A stretch of DNA of 64,000 bases from Combretum micranthum (GCA_024138025.1 JAMXBD010000390.1:310001-374000); one strand, 5' to 3'. Numbered from the stretch's first letter, positions 36,501-49,693 are shown. Notes: generated from the letters alone by a model not told the origin. Numbers and translations are program-made.

Positions 36501-37697
36501 CAAAACATGAACATATTGTTGCTTCTTTAACTCATATGAGTCTAAGAAACATGCACTAAGCTCATGCTAAGTTGTATGAACATGATAAAGAATATAGGTA
36601 GGATTTTTACCTAAGGTTTAATGGAAAGTTTGAAAAGAGATGAATGTGTTTGTGTTTGTTATGTTCTTCTTGAAGTGTAGTGAATGGTAGAGAGTATTTT
36701 GAAAGAGATTTGTTGGAGAGAGGTTTTGAGAGGAAATTTTGGTAGAGTTTCGTGGATGTGTGAAAGAATGAAGGAGGAAGAGGGTATTTATAGAATTTTT
36801 AGAGTGAATTTTTGATGTAATAAAATAAATTGAAAAAGAAATATTATAGAGAAAAGAGAGAGGTGGTCGGTGGTTTCTAGAGAGAGAAGAGAGAGTATAT
36901 TTTGTTTGTTTTGTAATTTTTGTAAAGAAAAGAAATAATGTGTAAGGTTTAATGTGAATAAAGTTGTATTGGAAATGTAAAAAGTAGGAAAATAGATATG
37001 TAGATAGCAAGAAATAGGTGTAAGAAAAAATAGAGATAGTGAAATAGTAATGAATAGTAGGAATAATACTATAAATAGTAGACTAGATATATAAAATACT
37101 AGTAGTAATAAAAATACGCGTAAACGAGCTATATCTGTTATTTTTAGTTACCGAAAAATTCTAAAATTGATATTTTTGAAATCCTTATTTAATTACGAGT
37201 TTTTAGTGTTATTGGAATATTTTTATTATTCTGAGCTCTGGGACATGCTTTTCGAGAATTGATCCCGTTTGAGTCTAAAGGACACTCGAAATTCACGAAT
37301 ATGATATTTTTATGTTACCCTATATTATTATGAACTATTTTAAGTTATTAACTTAATTTCGTTTTCTAGGGTTTGAGAATGCGGGATTGCCGGAGCTGGA
37401 ATTGTTTGATTGTCTTGACCTTTGTTGACTTTTGAAACTCCGGTTTGACTAGGGTTAGGGTTTAATCCAACTTTACCCTAGAAATTGAGGGGTTTATATT
37501 AGGGATCGAATGGGTGTTCCTTCTCATGTTCGGGTTTTCGAATCGAATGATTATTGAACTTTCCATTTTTGTTTTTGAAGATTCTCTTATGAAATCCTGT
37601 GATCGAAATTGATTAAGGTCCTGTTTCAACTTGGGTAAGACTTTAGTGTTTCGATTCTATATTCCAAAACCATTCTTGAAAAATTCGAGGGCTTACA
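33582..37697 (-). mobile_element. Family L unit L5, nested in L3, with an extended end
   Basis: On the plus strand it starts TGTCACGCCCC and ends GAGGGCTTACA. Perfect TSDs ATTTT lie at 33577-33581 and 37698-37702. At 4116 bp it is the longest copy. The usual family end (GGGGTTTATA) occurs at 37488-37497, but about 200 further bases follow before the TSD, so the terminus differs from its relatives. ORFs at 32983-33321 (antisense, in L3), 34042-34239, 36216-36503 and 36618-37010 lie in non-coding repeat DNA and are not credible genes. Confidence 0.78.
36785..36792 (-). promoter_or_regulatory. TATA box of L5
   Basis: The complement reads TATAAATA in CTATAAATACCC. It lies 905 bp from the outer end, about 200 bp more than in L1, L4 and L10, which fits the end extension of this copy. 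Confidence 0.65.
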
Positions 37698-39269
37698 ATT
37701 TTTGCTAAAGGATTTTTCCCTTGGAATCATAACAAGTTTAGAAAATTGTATTTCAAAGGTTGGGATTTTCGTGGTAATTCTACACCAACCTTTTTTCATG
37801 ACCCAAAAGACTTTTTATGAAAAAATAGCTTTAGAAATAGATATATCTTTTTGAGTAGGTAGAAAACGGTATATGATATACGAAATTCCGAGTTAAAATG
37901 AGCAAGTTATAGCTATTTTAAGTTGGAATTTTCCTCTATACGATTTTTTGACAAACTTAGAGACGTAGAATTACAAGTTTAAGTAGAACTTCCAAGAAAT
38001 ACTCATTTGGGGTATTTCTCTTGTTTAGATGACGTGGAGACCGAGTTCCCATGTCTCGAAGATTACCTTAATTAGAAGTATTCACGCAAATGGCTAAGTG
38101 AGTTTATTTCTTACATTTTTGCACTTATGAATTTGCTTATAAAATTAATAGCATTAGAATTAGGAAAAGATAAAATGGAAAGATGTATGTGCTTTACATA
38201 CTTAGTTAAAATTACGATTAAGTGTATCGAGGTGGGAATTTTTTATAATAGATGTTTGATCTAACGTAAGAATGATTGTCTGCAAATTCTATGATCACCC
38301 ATTAAATATTTAATCATTTCATGAGTACTTAATTAAATTGATTCATACATATCATTGGGTTGGTTCATTGCATTTATTACTATACCTTTAGTGGGACAAA
38401 GGCTTAGTAAGGAGATTCGTAGAGTCTGTAAATTCTATAAGGTGGCGAAGGGTCATCTGAATTAAATGGCGGCGAGAAAACTGTTACACCCCGGAGGGTA
38501 CCCTAAACGTGGCAGTCCGCGGTATATAATATTAAAACTAATGAATGACAATCTTAGTCATGCAAGAGCTTCGATATCACATGCAAGGCGTACTTCCAAG
38601 ATAGTAGGAGACTCACAGGGGTATTACATTTAAGTAGATAATAAAAGCAAGCAAGAACTTATATCGATAAACATGAAACCTTCATTTAAATAATAATTCC
38701 TTACATCATCTTAGGGGCATTCCCTCGTTCTTAAAAGTCTATCAACAAGATAATAGCAACTATAACACAAGCCTACTATAGAGATTTTCCTAAAAGCCTA
38801 TGTTCGAAACTTAAATACATATGGCTTCTCCCAAAAACTCATAGTAGCTTAAACTCATGCTTGGAAAACGAGGCTCCTTGGGGCCAACCAAAGGTAATCA
38901 TACTGTAACAAAAAACTATAAGGGTATAAGCAATCTAGCTTAGTGAGATAATTCCATCTACAAGACATTTCCATAATTCAAACAAGTATTTACACAATCA
39001 TATGAGAATGCACCAAACATATGAGCAAACAAAATACACATGATTACTCGGAAATCAAGTGTAGCATGGATTTTATGCTCTCCATGTCGAGGGTTGGGAG
39101 GTTACAGGCCCATACGACCATCAATATCTGCAGATTTACCTGCTTCTGCTCGCCCTGTAGACTTCCTGGCTCGTACTAGCCCATATAAACTTTCCGGCTC
39201 CTACTAGCCACCATTACCATTTCCTCGTTTCCCCACATGAAGAGTAGTAGTGAAATAAATGTGACTCAC

Positions 39270-42200
39270 TGTCACGCCCCAAAGGGTACCCTAAACGCGA
39301 CAGTCCACCACACCCGATATTTAAACTTAAGTATGACAACCTTAGTCATCCCATAAGTTTACATATCGAGTGTAAGGTGTACTCACACAACTTTTAGGAT
39401 CACACTTTGATTCGAGTAGTCTTAAGAAAGCACACATAGCATTAAGAATATAAATCACAGCAAGATAAATAGTCAAACTTTACAAAAGTCAAGGGGGCAT
39501 ACCCCCGTCAAAATAATAAGAGTCTACATCGTTTAGCTCCAATTACATATATCTGAATCTACAATAAAGAGATTTTCCAAGAAGTCCATGCCTATACTAG
39601 GTACCGACTTCCTCAAAAGCTCTTTAATCCAATGTGATAAACCTGCACAAAGTGTCCTCTTGGAACATCCAAAAATAGGAACACTGCAACAAAAACTATT
39701 CGGGTATAAACTAATTGCTTAGTGAGATTCATTTTCCAAGTAACATACTCGATCAAGCTAAAATATCTATACAAGCAAGTTATAATTAAGCAACCATATG
39801 AATGCACAAGCAAATGAGCAAGTAAGCATATAACTTTCCGGTAGTCATATGTGAATGGATTTACGCCCTCCATTCGGGGTTTGGGGTAGTTCATAAGTCA
39901 TGCAACTACAGTTCCAATGTTGGTCCATAAGACATGCAACCATAGTCCCGATCTTAAGTGGGGTGGTCCATAAGACATGCAACCACAATCTTAATGTTGG
40001 TTCATAAGTCATGTAACCATAGTTTCATTATTTGAATGGGTGGTCCATAAGTCATGCAACCCTAGTCCCCTTCATTAAAGACCCGCTGCCTCCCAAATAC
40101 ACCTTTGTCCCACCAAAGGCATACTCGACAATGATATGTGACTCACTACGTGATATACATGTACAATTTATTCATATAATCATGGTATATTAATTAGATA
40201 ATTTAAAAGTGACCATACAAATTTCAGACACTCCAAATCTATACTAGCTCATACAAGGTTATTGCAACAAAGCTTGCCTCGATATACTTATCGTTCATTC
40301 ATGCAAGTTTAGATCACCATTCAATCACAATTTTATCTTTTCCTAAGTCTAATGCCACTACTACTACAAGCACACCCAAGAGCATAATTAATTGAGAAAT
40401 GAACTCACTTGTCCATATAGTGAAATCCACTAGTCGTAATAGTCCTCGGGAATGGGTAACCCGTCCTCCAATTCACCTAAGTACAAAGAATACCCTCAAT
40501 GAGTATCTCTTATGAAGTTCTATTAAACATAACAATTTTATTTACTAAGTTCGTCAATTTTCGCCTAGGTTGAATTCTTAACTTAAAAAGGTCATATCTA
40601 ACTCATTTTAACTCGGAATTGAGCTTATAATATATCGATTTCTACCTACTTCGAAAGAGCTATCTATTTCCAAAGTTAATTCAAACATTTAAGGTCATTT
40701 AGGGGTCGGAAACATACTGTAGAGTAAGGTTGCGAAAATCTAGGATTTGAGCCTTTGTGAAAAATTGCCATATCTACTCTATTTAACTACTTAGACCAAC
40801 TTATTTTAGTCCTAAACTTGCAAGGAGATTCTCCAAAAAAAAAAAATTAAGAGATTACACACTTATCTAATCCCAAAGATAAAGTTCAAATGAAACTTCT
40901 AAAAATCCACTTTTATAAAACCGAAATTTACAAGTTGAAACTCATTGTCTTGTTTTGAGTAATTCCTTTCCTAAAACTTACTTAGTTCAATGAAAATAAT
41001 TTTCCTATATTATTTATCATCAAAGCATTCCATTTTCAATATAAAATACTTATTTTGAGATCTAAAAGAAGGTTTTCAAAATTGGTCTCCCCTCAATTAC
41101 GAATTTCCTCTTTGAAATTTACAATGAAAACAAAACCTAAATTTTGTCTTTTACAAAGCACTTGATTTAAGCAATACTTTTTAGGAAAACTCATTTAAAC
41201 TTATGAAAATTCATTCCTTAAGATATCTATACCAAGAGCCCTTTATATTTTTGTCTAAATCTTCATTTTAAAGTTGAATGATGGGTTCCAAAAATGGGTC
41301 TTGGTCTAGATCCGAATTTTCATAAATTCATTTTGAACATATCTCTTGAGAAAATTCATCAAAACTCATGAAAAACAACCCATTACATATTATATCTTAA
41401 GAACCCTTCATTTCTTGAATAAAATCCTCATTTTTGAGTTGGAAAACATGTTTTCATTTTAGATCTTTGTCTTGATCCGAAAATTGTATTTTTGTTTTTG
41501 AAAATAAACTTTGAAAATCAACTTTGATTCTTGTAAGATGAAGTCTTGATGATACACATCCATCAAACCTTCACTTTCTTAACAAAAACTTCCATTTTAA
41601 GACTTGGAAGAGGGTTTTTAACATGGTGCCTTGACAAGTTACGAATTTTACTTTTTTCATTCCAACTCAAATTTAAGATCCACTCAAAATACATCCATGA
41701 AAACATAAGAAAAGCTTGGTAGTAGGCCTTAAACTTCTAGATCTACACATAAACATAACTAAAGCTTTGTAAAACTCTAGATCTACAAGTTATCACAAAA
41801 ACAAGAAGATAAACAAGCCTTCAATATAACAAAATACTAAGAACAAAAGAGATCATCATCTAGAGGAGTGTTTCAATTTTTGGCATCATCATCCATAGCT
41901 TTTTAAGCTTGTGGAATGTCCTTTGATGCATGAAACATCCATAATATCATCCTATAACATCTTATGAGAGCTAAAAGAGAATGATTACCTCAAATATTTG
42001 CAAGAAAAGTATGTAAGAGTATGGGATGGAAATGATGGCAGCTTGTTTCTTAAGAAGACAAAGCCAAGAAGAAGAGAAAAGAAAGGGAAAAAGAGAGAGG
42101 AAAAGTGTAGGGTTTGTAAAGGTGGAAGAGAGATGGAATGAGATACTTAAATAGAGAGGAAAGTGTATTAAATAATTGAAAAAAAAAATAAAACCAATAG

Positions 42201-42988
42201 CTGCAAGGAGGGGGGCTGGCGTGATTTGCATTGTGTGGGGGAGGGTGTGTAGTTTGGTTTTAACTTGTATTTTTGAAAGTGTAACTAATTGCTTCCATAT
42301 CTAACTAAAAGAGACTTTAAAATATCAAATAAATAATTAAAAATAAGGAAAAAGTGGCTAATTTTTGGGGATGGTCAGCTGCCATCTTGGGAATTGGAGT
42401 GTAAGAAAAAGCAAAAGAAAACATAATAATGTAGTAATGATAATAGATGTGTACTTAAGGTATGGGTTGATAAAGTGCCTTTTGACTAAGAAAATATATA
42501 AAATAAATTAAGAAAAATATTTTTAATTAAGTGGCAGAATTTTTATGATTTAAATAAAATAATAAAATAAATTATTTTTAGAAATTTAACAATTAAGTTA
42601 CCGGTAAGAGTAAAATAAGCTTATATGAGCTATAACTGATATTTTTAAAATCCAAAAAATTATAAACTTGATATTTTTGAAATCCTTATAAAAATACGAG
42701 TGTAAAAATATTAAAGATATATTTTTAATTTTTCGAGCCCCAGGACACGCTTTCCAAAGCAGTATCCAAACGGTTCGAAATAAGCCGAAAATAAACCAAT
42801 CTGATATTTTTAATAAATCAAATATTATTACGGACTATTCTAAACACTTTAATTATTTTTCGACTCCTCGATTTACGAACTCAGGTTTGTCGGATCTAAA
42901 CTGTAGGGTTTTACTCAAGATCCGTTGACTTAAGATCTCCGATAGACTTTCCGGCTTAAGGTTATGGCTTAGAAAACAGAGGTTTACA
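39270..42988 (-). mobile_element. Solo LTR-like unit L7 (family L), nested in L6
   Basis: It starts TGTCACGCCCC and ends GAGGTTTACA, 3719 bp, with perfect TSDs CTCAC at 39265-39269 and 42989-42993. Removing it restores GTGACTCACAATTATG, as in L10 near 56333. It is nearly identical to L11, which lies inverted at 59756-63464. Minus-strand landmarks include a TATTTAAG box near 42150, a C/T-rich leader and a minisatellite at 39890. The ORF 41971-42231 has a counterpart in L11 (60474-60755) only because the DNA is shared; it has no known domain. Confidence 0.82.
39890..40070. repeat. Minisatellite in L7, alternating 34- and 43-bp units
   Basis: Units beginning TCCATAAGACATGCAACC alternate in length 34, 43, 34, 43, giving a 77-bp higher-order period, with a partial fifth unit. 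The array occupies the place where other L copies carry AGGAGCC-type or 31-bp repeats. Confidence 0.8.
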
Positions 42989-43422
42989 CTCACAATTATG
43001 ATATGCATGAATTAATTTCATTATATATTTAACCAATTAGTGTTAAGTTCAAGTTAAAGTTGACCAACACAATTTTCACCATATCAATACAAGAATCACA
43101 ATATATTGATCAAACCTTCTTTCGATATTCTTAATTTATATTCAACCAATCATAATTCTAAATCACATAACAAATATTCATTTATCTTTTTCTTAATTGC
43201 TAATGCTACTACTTACAAGCACAAACAAGGAAATGTAACTTAGTAAAGGATTAACTCACTCCATGTCGGTAGATCCTAATCGAAGTAATCTTCTCGGAAA
43301 GTGATCTCGGGTCCTGCTTCACCTAAACAAGATGAAAGACCCAAAATGAATCTTTCATGAAATTTCTATTCTTGAAGATTCTAAATCTTTCTCAAAATCG
43401 CGATAAAATCGTATAAGAGGAA

Positions 43423-43467
43423 ATTCCAACTTAAAATGGCCATAACTTGCTCGTTTTAACTCGGAAT
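43423..43467. other. Conserved hairpin block of family L in L6
   Basis: The arms ATTCCAACTTAAAATG and CGTTTTAACTCGGAAT pair at 14 of 16 positions if one G-U pair is allowed, around a 13-base loop. It is followed by the family block ATATAATATACCG and GAAAAGATCTATC. It is the L6 equivalent of 20029-20073 in L4. Confidence 0.5.
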
Positions 43468-44738
43468 TTCGCATATAATATACCGTTTTCTACCTATTTG
43501 AAAAGATCTATCTATTTCTAAACTTATTTTCATCAAACTAAGTCATTTGGGTTCCAAAAAAGTAGTGAACAGATTCACCATGAATTTTTATAAACTTATT
43601 TTCCTTCTTTTATCCAAAGCTCATTTTGAAGAGATAGGTAATATAATAGCTTGTAAAACCTTTGAAATGTATAAACATATATTAAGTGACTCATATTGAA
43701 TGTATGAAGTTAATGAAGTTGTCTCAAACTATGAAAAGTAAAGTCTTTTAAATATTTTTGCAAAGTGAGAACTTTTGAAATATTCCTTTTTATTTTGTTT
43801 TGAAAATATCTTAAGTTATTTCAAATGAGTATTCTCTTTTCCTAAATTTAAATTCCTAAGGAATGATTTTATTTTCTAAGCTTAGTATTTCAACACTTTT
43901 TGAAAGTAATAACAATTCTATGTTTAGAGAAATAATTTCTTTGTTTCTTGAAATTATTCTATTTTGATGAAAATAATTTCTAATACTTGATAAAAGTGAA
44001 GTTTTAGTAAAACTTTTGTTTATTTCCAAAAAGTTCTTTTCTATGTATGTTTATGATCTTCTCTAGATTTCTTAGAAAAGTTTGTTTAAGAAAATTACTT
44101 CTTATTTTTAGAAAAGAATCTTTACTTTCAAGAAAACATTTCCTTCATTTATTTTGTTGAAACAAAAATCATTATGTTCATGCATGAATATGAATCATAA
44201 AGTTATGGAAACATAAAGAAACATAATAACTTGAAAGAATAAGTTAATAAGAAAATAAATCAAGTATTGGAACCTTAGCTTCATCAAGGTATCCCGGGAC
44301 TAAGAAAAGGCTAGTCCCTAAAAGAAAAAGAAAATGTTTTGACTTGATGAGGACAAGTCTAAGACTAGAAAGACTAGTCTTAATAACAATATGAAAGTAA
44401 ATAAATTGTAAGGAAGTAAATAAATTGCAAAACAAATGAGCTTATATCCTCTAGAAGATATATATAGCTATATAGATATATTAGATATAAAAGCAACATA
44501 AAGGAATTAGATGATGAACAAAAACAAAGTATGAACCTATTGTTGCTTTTTTTAACCTTCATGGTTTAGAAAACACACACTAAGCTCATACTAAGTAGAT
44601 GAACATAAATAAGACTTGAAGAAAAATTACCTAAAAGAACTAAACTAGAGAGAACTTCTTGGGAGAGAATTCTTGAAGAATTTTGGGAGAGTAACTTTAG
44701 TATATGAGAGGTGTGAAAGAAGTGGAAGTAAGAGGGGG

Positions 44739-44746
44739 TATTTATA
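44739..44746 (-). promoter_or_regulatory. TATA box of L6
   Basis: The complement reads TATAAATA in CCTATAAATACCCCC. The C/T-rich leader follows on the minus strand. The position is equivalent to the L1 and L4 boxes once the nested L8 is removed. Confidence 0.65.
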
Positions 44747-45286
44747 GGAAAATGTGGGAGATAATTTGTGTTAATTAAATAAATAAAAATGAAACAAATT
44801 GGAGAGAAAGAGGAGAGGGGCCGGTGCAATTTTGAGAGAAAGGGGGAGAAATTTTTTTTTTTTTTTTGTATTTTTGTTACTTAAAAGTAAGATATGAAAG
44901 ATGTGAAGTTGTATTGGAAAAAAAAAAGTATAAGAAATAGAGGTATGGGTTGTAAAAGTAGGTTGTAAGAAAAAGTAGAGATAGATAAATAGTGTAGAAT
45001 AGTAGTAAATAGTGTAATGTAAAGTAGATATGACAATTTAAGTACCGGTAGTAAGAAAATACGCATATAAATGTGATATATGATATTTTTAGCTATCGAA
45101 AAATTATGAAATTGATATTTTTGAAAATCTTATATTTTTACGAGTTTAACGGTATATTCAGAATATTTTTACTATTCCGAGCCCTGAGACACATTTTTCA
45201 AGAACTGTGTCCGATCGATTTCAAAACGAGTTGCGGTTTTACTAAATTGATCTTTTCAATCTTCCTTAGATAATTAAACTATTTTA

Positions 45287-48200
45287 TATCACGCCTTATA
45301 GGGGTATCCTAAACGTAACAGTCCACCACATATTATATAAGACTCGAATTTCTATCGAGCCCTTCGGGAGTCTTGTATAGATGTAAAGCGTCCCTTTACG
45401 ACAATAGAATACTCTGTTCAATGGAGTTAAGAAGTTTAATGTGGCATTCGATAGCCATAGATAATAAACCAAAACACATACATAAATTACAAAGTCTAAG
45501 GGGCATTCCCCCGCAAAAGAATATTAAGTCCATTACAGTCATCTAGAGTCTTTTGGTTTCCTATGAAAATCTAAACAAAATCGAAATAAACTTCTAAGGG
45601 AAACTCCTAGCTCCAGTACCTGAGCTATAGCCTGCCTTGGCCTAAGCCAAATGAATTCGTAATGCAACAAGTAAAAACTATAGGGGCGTAAGCTAACTAG
45701 TTTAGTGAGTGAAAACTTCCATATCGCAATCAAGACAAATCATTCAAGCAAGTGATTATTCAATCAAGTGAAATGCATCAAACAAGTGAATTTAGCAAAC
45801 ATATGACCAGCCGGAAATCATATGTGGATTGAATTGCGCCCTCCATCCCAGGTTAGCAGATTAACGAATCTTGTGGTATGACGCCGTTTAAGCTCATGGT
45901 CAACTGAACAATAATTCATTTTATGGATCACGATTAACCAACATATTCGTTTTATGGATCACGATTAACCAACATATTCGTTTTATGGATCACGAAAAAC
46001 CAACATATTCGTTTTATGGATCACGAAAACCAACATATTCATTTTATGGATCACGATTAACCAACATATTTGTTTATGGATCACGAAAAACCAACAAATG
46101 CAAATGCTCCATCCCCATCGTGATATGAATGAGTTCAAACTCGCAACAATCAATTATAGCTCCTATCTATACAACAATGAATTATCACCCGACTTCGATG
46201 TTCTTTAATTCCGACTTCACATATCAACAGCAGTCACATATAATTCCCAAATACCCCATCATGCGTATTCATTTTTATCTTTGCCTAAGCAACAAATGCC
46301 ACTATCATTACAATCATAAGCAATAATTGAAATAGAAAGTAGTACTCACTCTATCATGTTACGCCGGTCTCTTAATAGTAGTAGTCGGGTGGTAGAGTAT
46401 CATCGTTCTTGGGATCACCTACCAAATAAGAATAACCTAATGAGAGCTTTATGACTTAACTAATTCAAGCTATGCATCTAAGCTAGACAAAATCGTGATT
46501 CTCGCTATTTGCGGAAGTTCAAACTTAAAACGGCTATAACTTAGTCATTTTAACTCGAAAATGCACAAATTTTATATCGATTTCTATCTAATTCAAAAGA
46601 TCTATATATTTCTAATATTATTTTCAAGTTTTGAAAACATTAAGGTCACAGAATAGAGGGATCAGATCTGTTCTGTAACTTTTCCATTTCCGAAAAATTG
46701 TTTTGCACTTAATCACAATGTTCCTAGTTGATGATTCATGTACAGATGGAATATGAATGACATGTAATGAGTTCAATATATACATGGTCTTGATGATTTT
46801 TGATAATGAAACCTTTAAGAACTTCTAATTATAACAAAACTCCACAATAGTCACTTAGTTAAAATCCATTCTTTCAAATTTTGCATCTCCTAGTGTTTTA
46901 GGATCTTATTCTTAGAATTTACTAGTTATCTAAATAAAAATGAGTCTTCATCATCTATACTATCCAAGACCTTCATTTCTACATAGAAATTCACATTTTT
47001 CACTTTGCAAATATGTTTTTAAACAAGCTTTTCACAAAAATCCGAATTTTGGGAAATTTCATTTCTTGCATATTTCTTATGAGAAAACTTGTTTAATGCA
47101 TTAAAATTTGAAGCTTTACTATACCTATTGTCTAAGGACTTCATTTAACACATAAAACTTGCAATTTGAGCTCAAATACTAGGTGATTACATATGCATCA
47201 TCTCAAATTACGAATTTGACAATTTGATCACTAACTCAAAATTTTCCATTTCAATTCCATTACTTGTTTTACACATTACTCATGCCTAAACTCATTTTAG
47301 CTTGTAAAAATCATTCCTTAGAGATACCTATCACATATACCTTTCATTTTTCAAGAAAAATATGAGTTTCAAAGTGGTTTCAAGGGTTTTTAAAATAGGT
47401 CTTGAAGTTCATCCGAATTTTCCACTAGACATTTCTAACAAAAATATTTTCTTTTCAAGTTCCTTGTCCTATAACCATAAAGATCTATCATCTAACACAT
47501 TTATATATATGCAAGGTTAAGCCTATATGATCATTAATGCATGAAAGCTCAAAACATCTATATGAACATAAATGTCAATAAAAATATGAGTGTCTAAACA
47601 CTAGAGCTATACCTTATAGTGCATGAACATGGGTTTAATGACATGAACATAAACTTTCCATGCAAGATCTCTACTTTATATACATGAACATGATATTATT
47701 CCAACAAAAAACTCATTAAACATAAGATTTACTTCTTGTGATGACTTGATATTCTTGTATTAGTGTTTTCCTATCCCTAGCATTTGCTCATTGGAATTTA
47801 AGGTGAAAAACACACAAGAATGGTCTTGCCATTACAAGATTGTGTAAGAACAAAGCTTGGAATCATCACTTAAATGAAGATTTGGAGTAGAAAAGAAGAT
47901 GAAATAAGCTTGTGAATGTGTGTGTGTGTGTGAGGAGGGTGTCATGGCACACTAAGGAGAGGAAGAGAGAGTTTTAACCTTTGTAAAAATTTTGAAGGAG
48001 TGAAAATGAGGAGAGAGAGAGAAAATGAGCTTATATATTAGAGGAATTAGGGTTTAATTGAATAAAAGAAGTAAAAATAAAACAAAAAGAGGGGAAATGG
48101 GGAGGGGGTGCGTCGACCATATGAGTGAGAGAGAGAGTGAAATTTGAATTTTTGATAAAATTTGTAATTTAAGTAATAAAATGTAATAAATGTAATAATT

Positions 48201-48749
48201 AATTAGGAAACAAAATTTTCTTAGAAAAGAAAATATAATGAGTAGTTGTAAGGATGTAAAAACAGGGTATGGGTAGTGTGTAGTGTAGGTTGTACTTGTG
48301 AATGGTGGTAAATAGTGGTAAATAGTAGACAAGACATCTACTTTATCGGTAGTAAAGAAAATACGGGAAAAAGGCTATAACTGTAATTTTTATAGCCCAA
48401 AAAATTATAAAATTTATATTTTTGAAATCCTTATAAAATTTTGGTTCTAATGAATATTATGGAATATTTTTATGAGTTTCTAATCTCGGGGCACGTTTTT
48501 CGATAATTGAGCTCGGGAAGGCCCAGAATAGAAATTTTTCCAAAATTAAAACTTTTTAAGGTTTAAAATATACTTTAAAACAATAATTTATATTCATTTA
48601 TTTTATAAAAATTCTTTTGTTATGAAACCGAAGGAAAGCCAGATTTAGGGTTTCTTAGCTTCTCTCACTAAGCTGGAACTAGACCGATTTAGGGTTTTGC
48701 TTTTCAATTCCCAGAGTTTACTTGACTACTAGGAATACCGGGGTTTACA
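45287..48749 (-). mobile_element. Solo LTR-like unit L8 (family L), nested in L6
   Basis: It starts TATCACGCC (the usual TG changed to TA) and ends GGGGTTTACA, 3463 bp. The flanks TTTTA (45282-45286) and TTCTA (48750-48754) are a TSD with one mismatch. Family landmarks are present: CTAAACGTAACAGTCC, the CATATGACC/AATCATATG dyad at 45800-45824, the hairpin block near 46540, and ACCGAA words near the end. ORFs at 45539-45733, 46129-46326 and 48054-48332 are inside non-coding repeat DNA. Confidence 0.78.
45915..46098. repeat. 31-bp tandem repeat in L8, six units
   Basis: Six units of 30-31 bp built on TTTTATGGATCACGATTAAC begin at 45915, 45946, 45977, 46008, 46038 and 46069. Two variants (GATTAACC and GAAAAACC) are mixed. 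There are no spacers between units, so this is a minisatellite and not a CRISPR array. Confidence 0.88.
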
Positions 48750-49096
48750 TTCTATCCACTAAACTCTTTCTTACTTTCCTAGGGTTTCTTAAACAGGGAT
48801 GCCAGATTTAAGCAGTTACGGTAGATTAGGGTTTTGTTGACTTTAGAAATCCGGTTGACTTCTAATTAGGGTTTAAGCTTTAAATTGATCGCAAAAGTCG
48901 GGGGTTTACGAAAACACCCAGCTAAAACATATCTGATAGCTAAGTAGTGGCTTGGAAATAAAACTATAAATAAGTTGGATTATATTTTGGCAACTAGGTA
49001 GTGGCTTAATTAAAAACTACCATGGAATTATGTTTATGATAGCGGTCTATATAGTCTGGAACACCTAACCCCGAATGGAGAGGTAAATCCATTCAA

Positions 49097-49121
49097 CATA
49101 TGATTCCTGGAAAATCATATG
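49097..49121. promoter_or_regulatory. Conserved dyad in L3 (perfect 9-bp arms)
   Basis: CATATGATT and AATCATATG flank a 7-base spacer with perfect symmetry. It lies about 560 bp from the GTGACA end of the unit, next to the word ACCCCGAATGGAG that marks this place in all copies. Confidence 0.6.
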
Positions 49122-49693
49122 TATTGTTTGCTCACGTATTTGTGCATCTCATATGTTTGCCTAAATAAACTTTTTTTGATTATTGGTTGTCGAGTGTTAA
49201 TTGTGGAAATAAATCTCACTAAGTATGTAGCTTATACTCTCTTAGATATCTTTTGTAGTTCTCATACCTTTGGTTGGAACTAAGAGGTTATTTTACTCAT
49301 GTAATGCTTTCGAGCCTAGATCTTTTAGATAGAAGTACAAGTTAGAAGTAGACATGGAATTCCAAGAGAAGTTTCAAAAGTGTAAATTATTTCAAGATAG
49401 ACTTTATTAGACTTAGCTATCTTTGATAGGGAATGCCCCTTAATGATGTAAGACTCCTTATATGTTTTTATGAAACCTTGCTTATATTGTTATGATTTAT
49501 TTTCTTAATTGCTATTATGCATAACTACTTAAACCGCATGATCAAAAGTTTGATCTACTACGATCGTGAAACTTACACCCGATATTGAGGCTTTTGGGAT
49601 GGCTAAGGTTGTCATACTTAAGTCTTAATATTGAGTGTGGTGGGTTGTCACGTTTAGGATACCCTTTGGAGCGTGACAGTATATCCATTCAAA

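Larger units (their letters stand above)
38482..48910 (-). mobile_element. Family L unit L6, nested in L3 and hosting L7 and L8
   Basis: It starts TGTTACACCCC and ends GGGGTTTACG on the plus strand. Perfect TSDs AAAAC lie at 38477-38481 and 48911-48915; the last base has changed from A to G. Its own sequence is 38482-39269, 42994-45286 and 48755-48910, about 3.2 kb. L7 interrupts the word GTGACTCAC and L8 interrupts CTATTCTA; both resume correctly afterwards. It is therefore younger than L3 and older than L7 and L8. No coding region of its own is present. Confidence 0.78.
16946..49678 (+). mobile_element. Family L unit L3, split by four nested insertions
   Basis: It starts TGTAAACCCC and ends GAGCGTGACA. 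The flanks are GTAAA (16941-16945) and GTATA (49679-49683), a TSD with one mismatch. Its own sequence is in five pieces: 16946-17751, 21358-22164, 32886-33581, 37703-38481 and 48916-49678, about 3.85 kb in all. The inserts are L4, the copia element, L5 and L6. Each junction restores continuous family L sequence once the insert and one TSD copy are ignored. A weak TATA (CATAAATACC near 17580) marks the promoter. No gag or pol of its own was found. Confidence 0.75.

Noticed and set aside
36618..37010. 130-codon minus-strand ORF in L5, with similar Ser/Leu/Phe-rich ORFs at 44566-44829, 48054-48332 and 58837-59082
   Set aside because: They arise from the C/T-rich leader after the TATA box, are not alike in frame or sequence between copies, and show no domain.
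33582..37497. L5 ending at GGGGTTTATA (37497)
   Set aside because: No TSD fits there, whereas ATTTT matches perfectly at 37698-37702.
45915..46098. Regular 31-bp repeats that could suggest a CRISPR array
   Set aside because: Units abut without spacers, sit inside a plant LTR unit and vary internally; this is a minisatellite.
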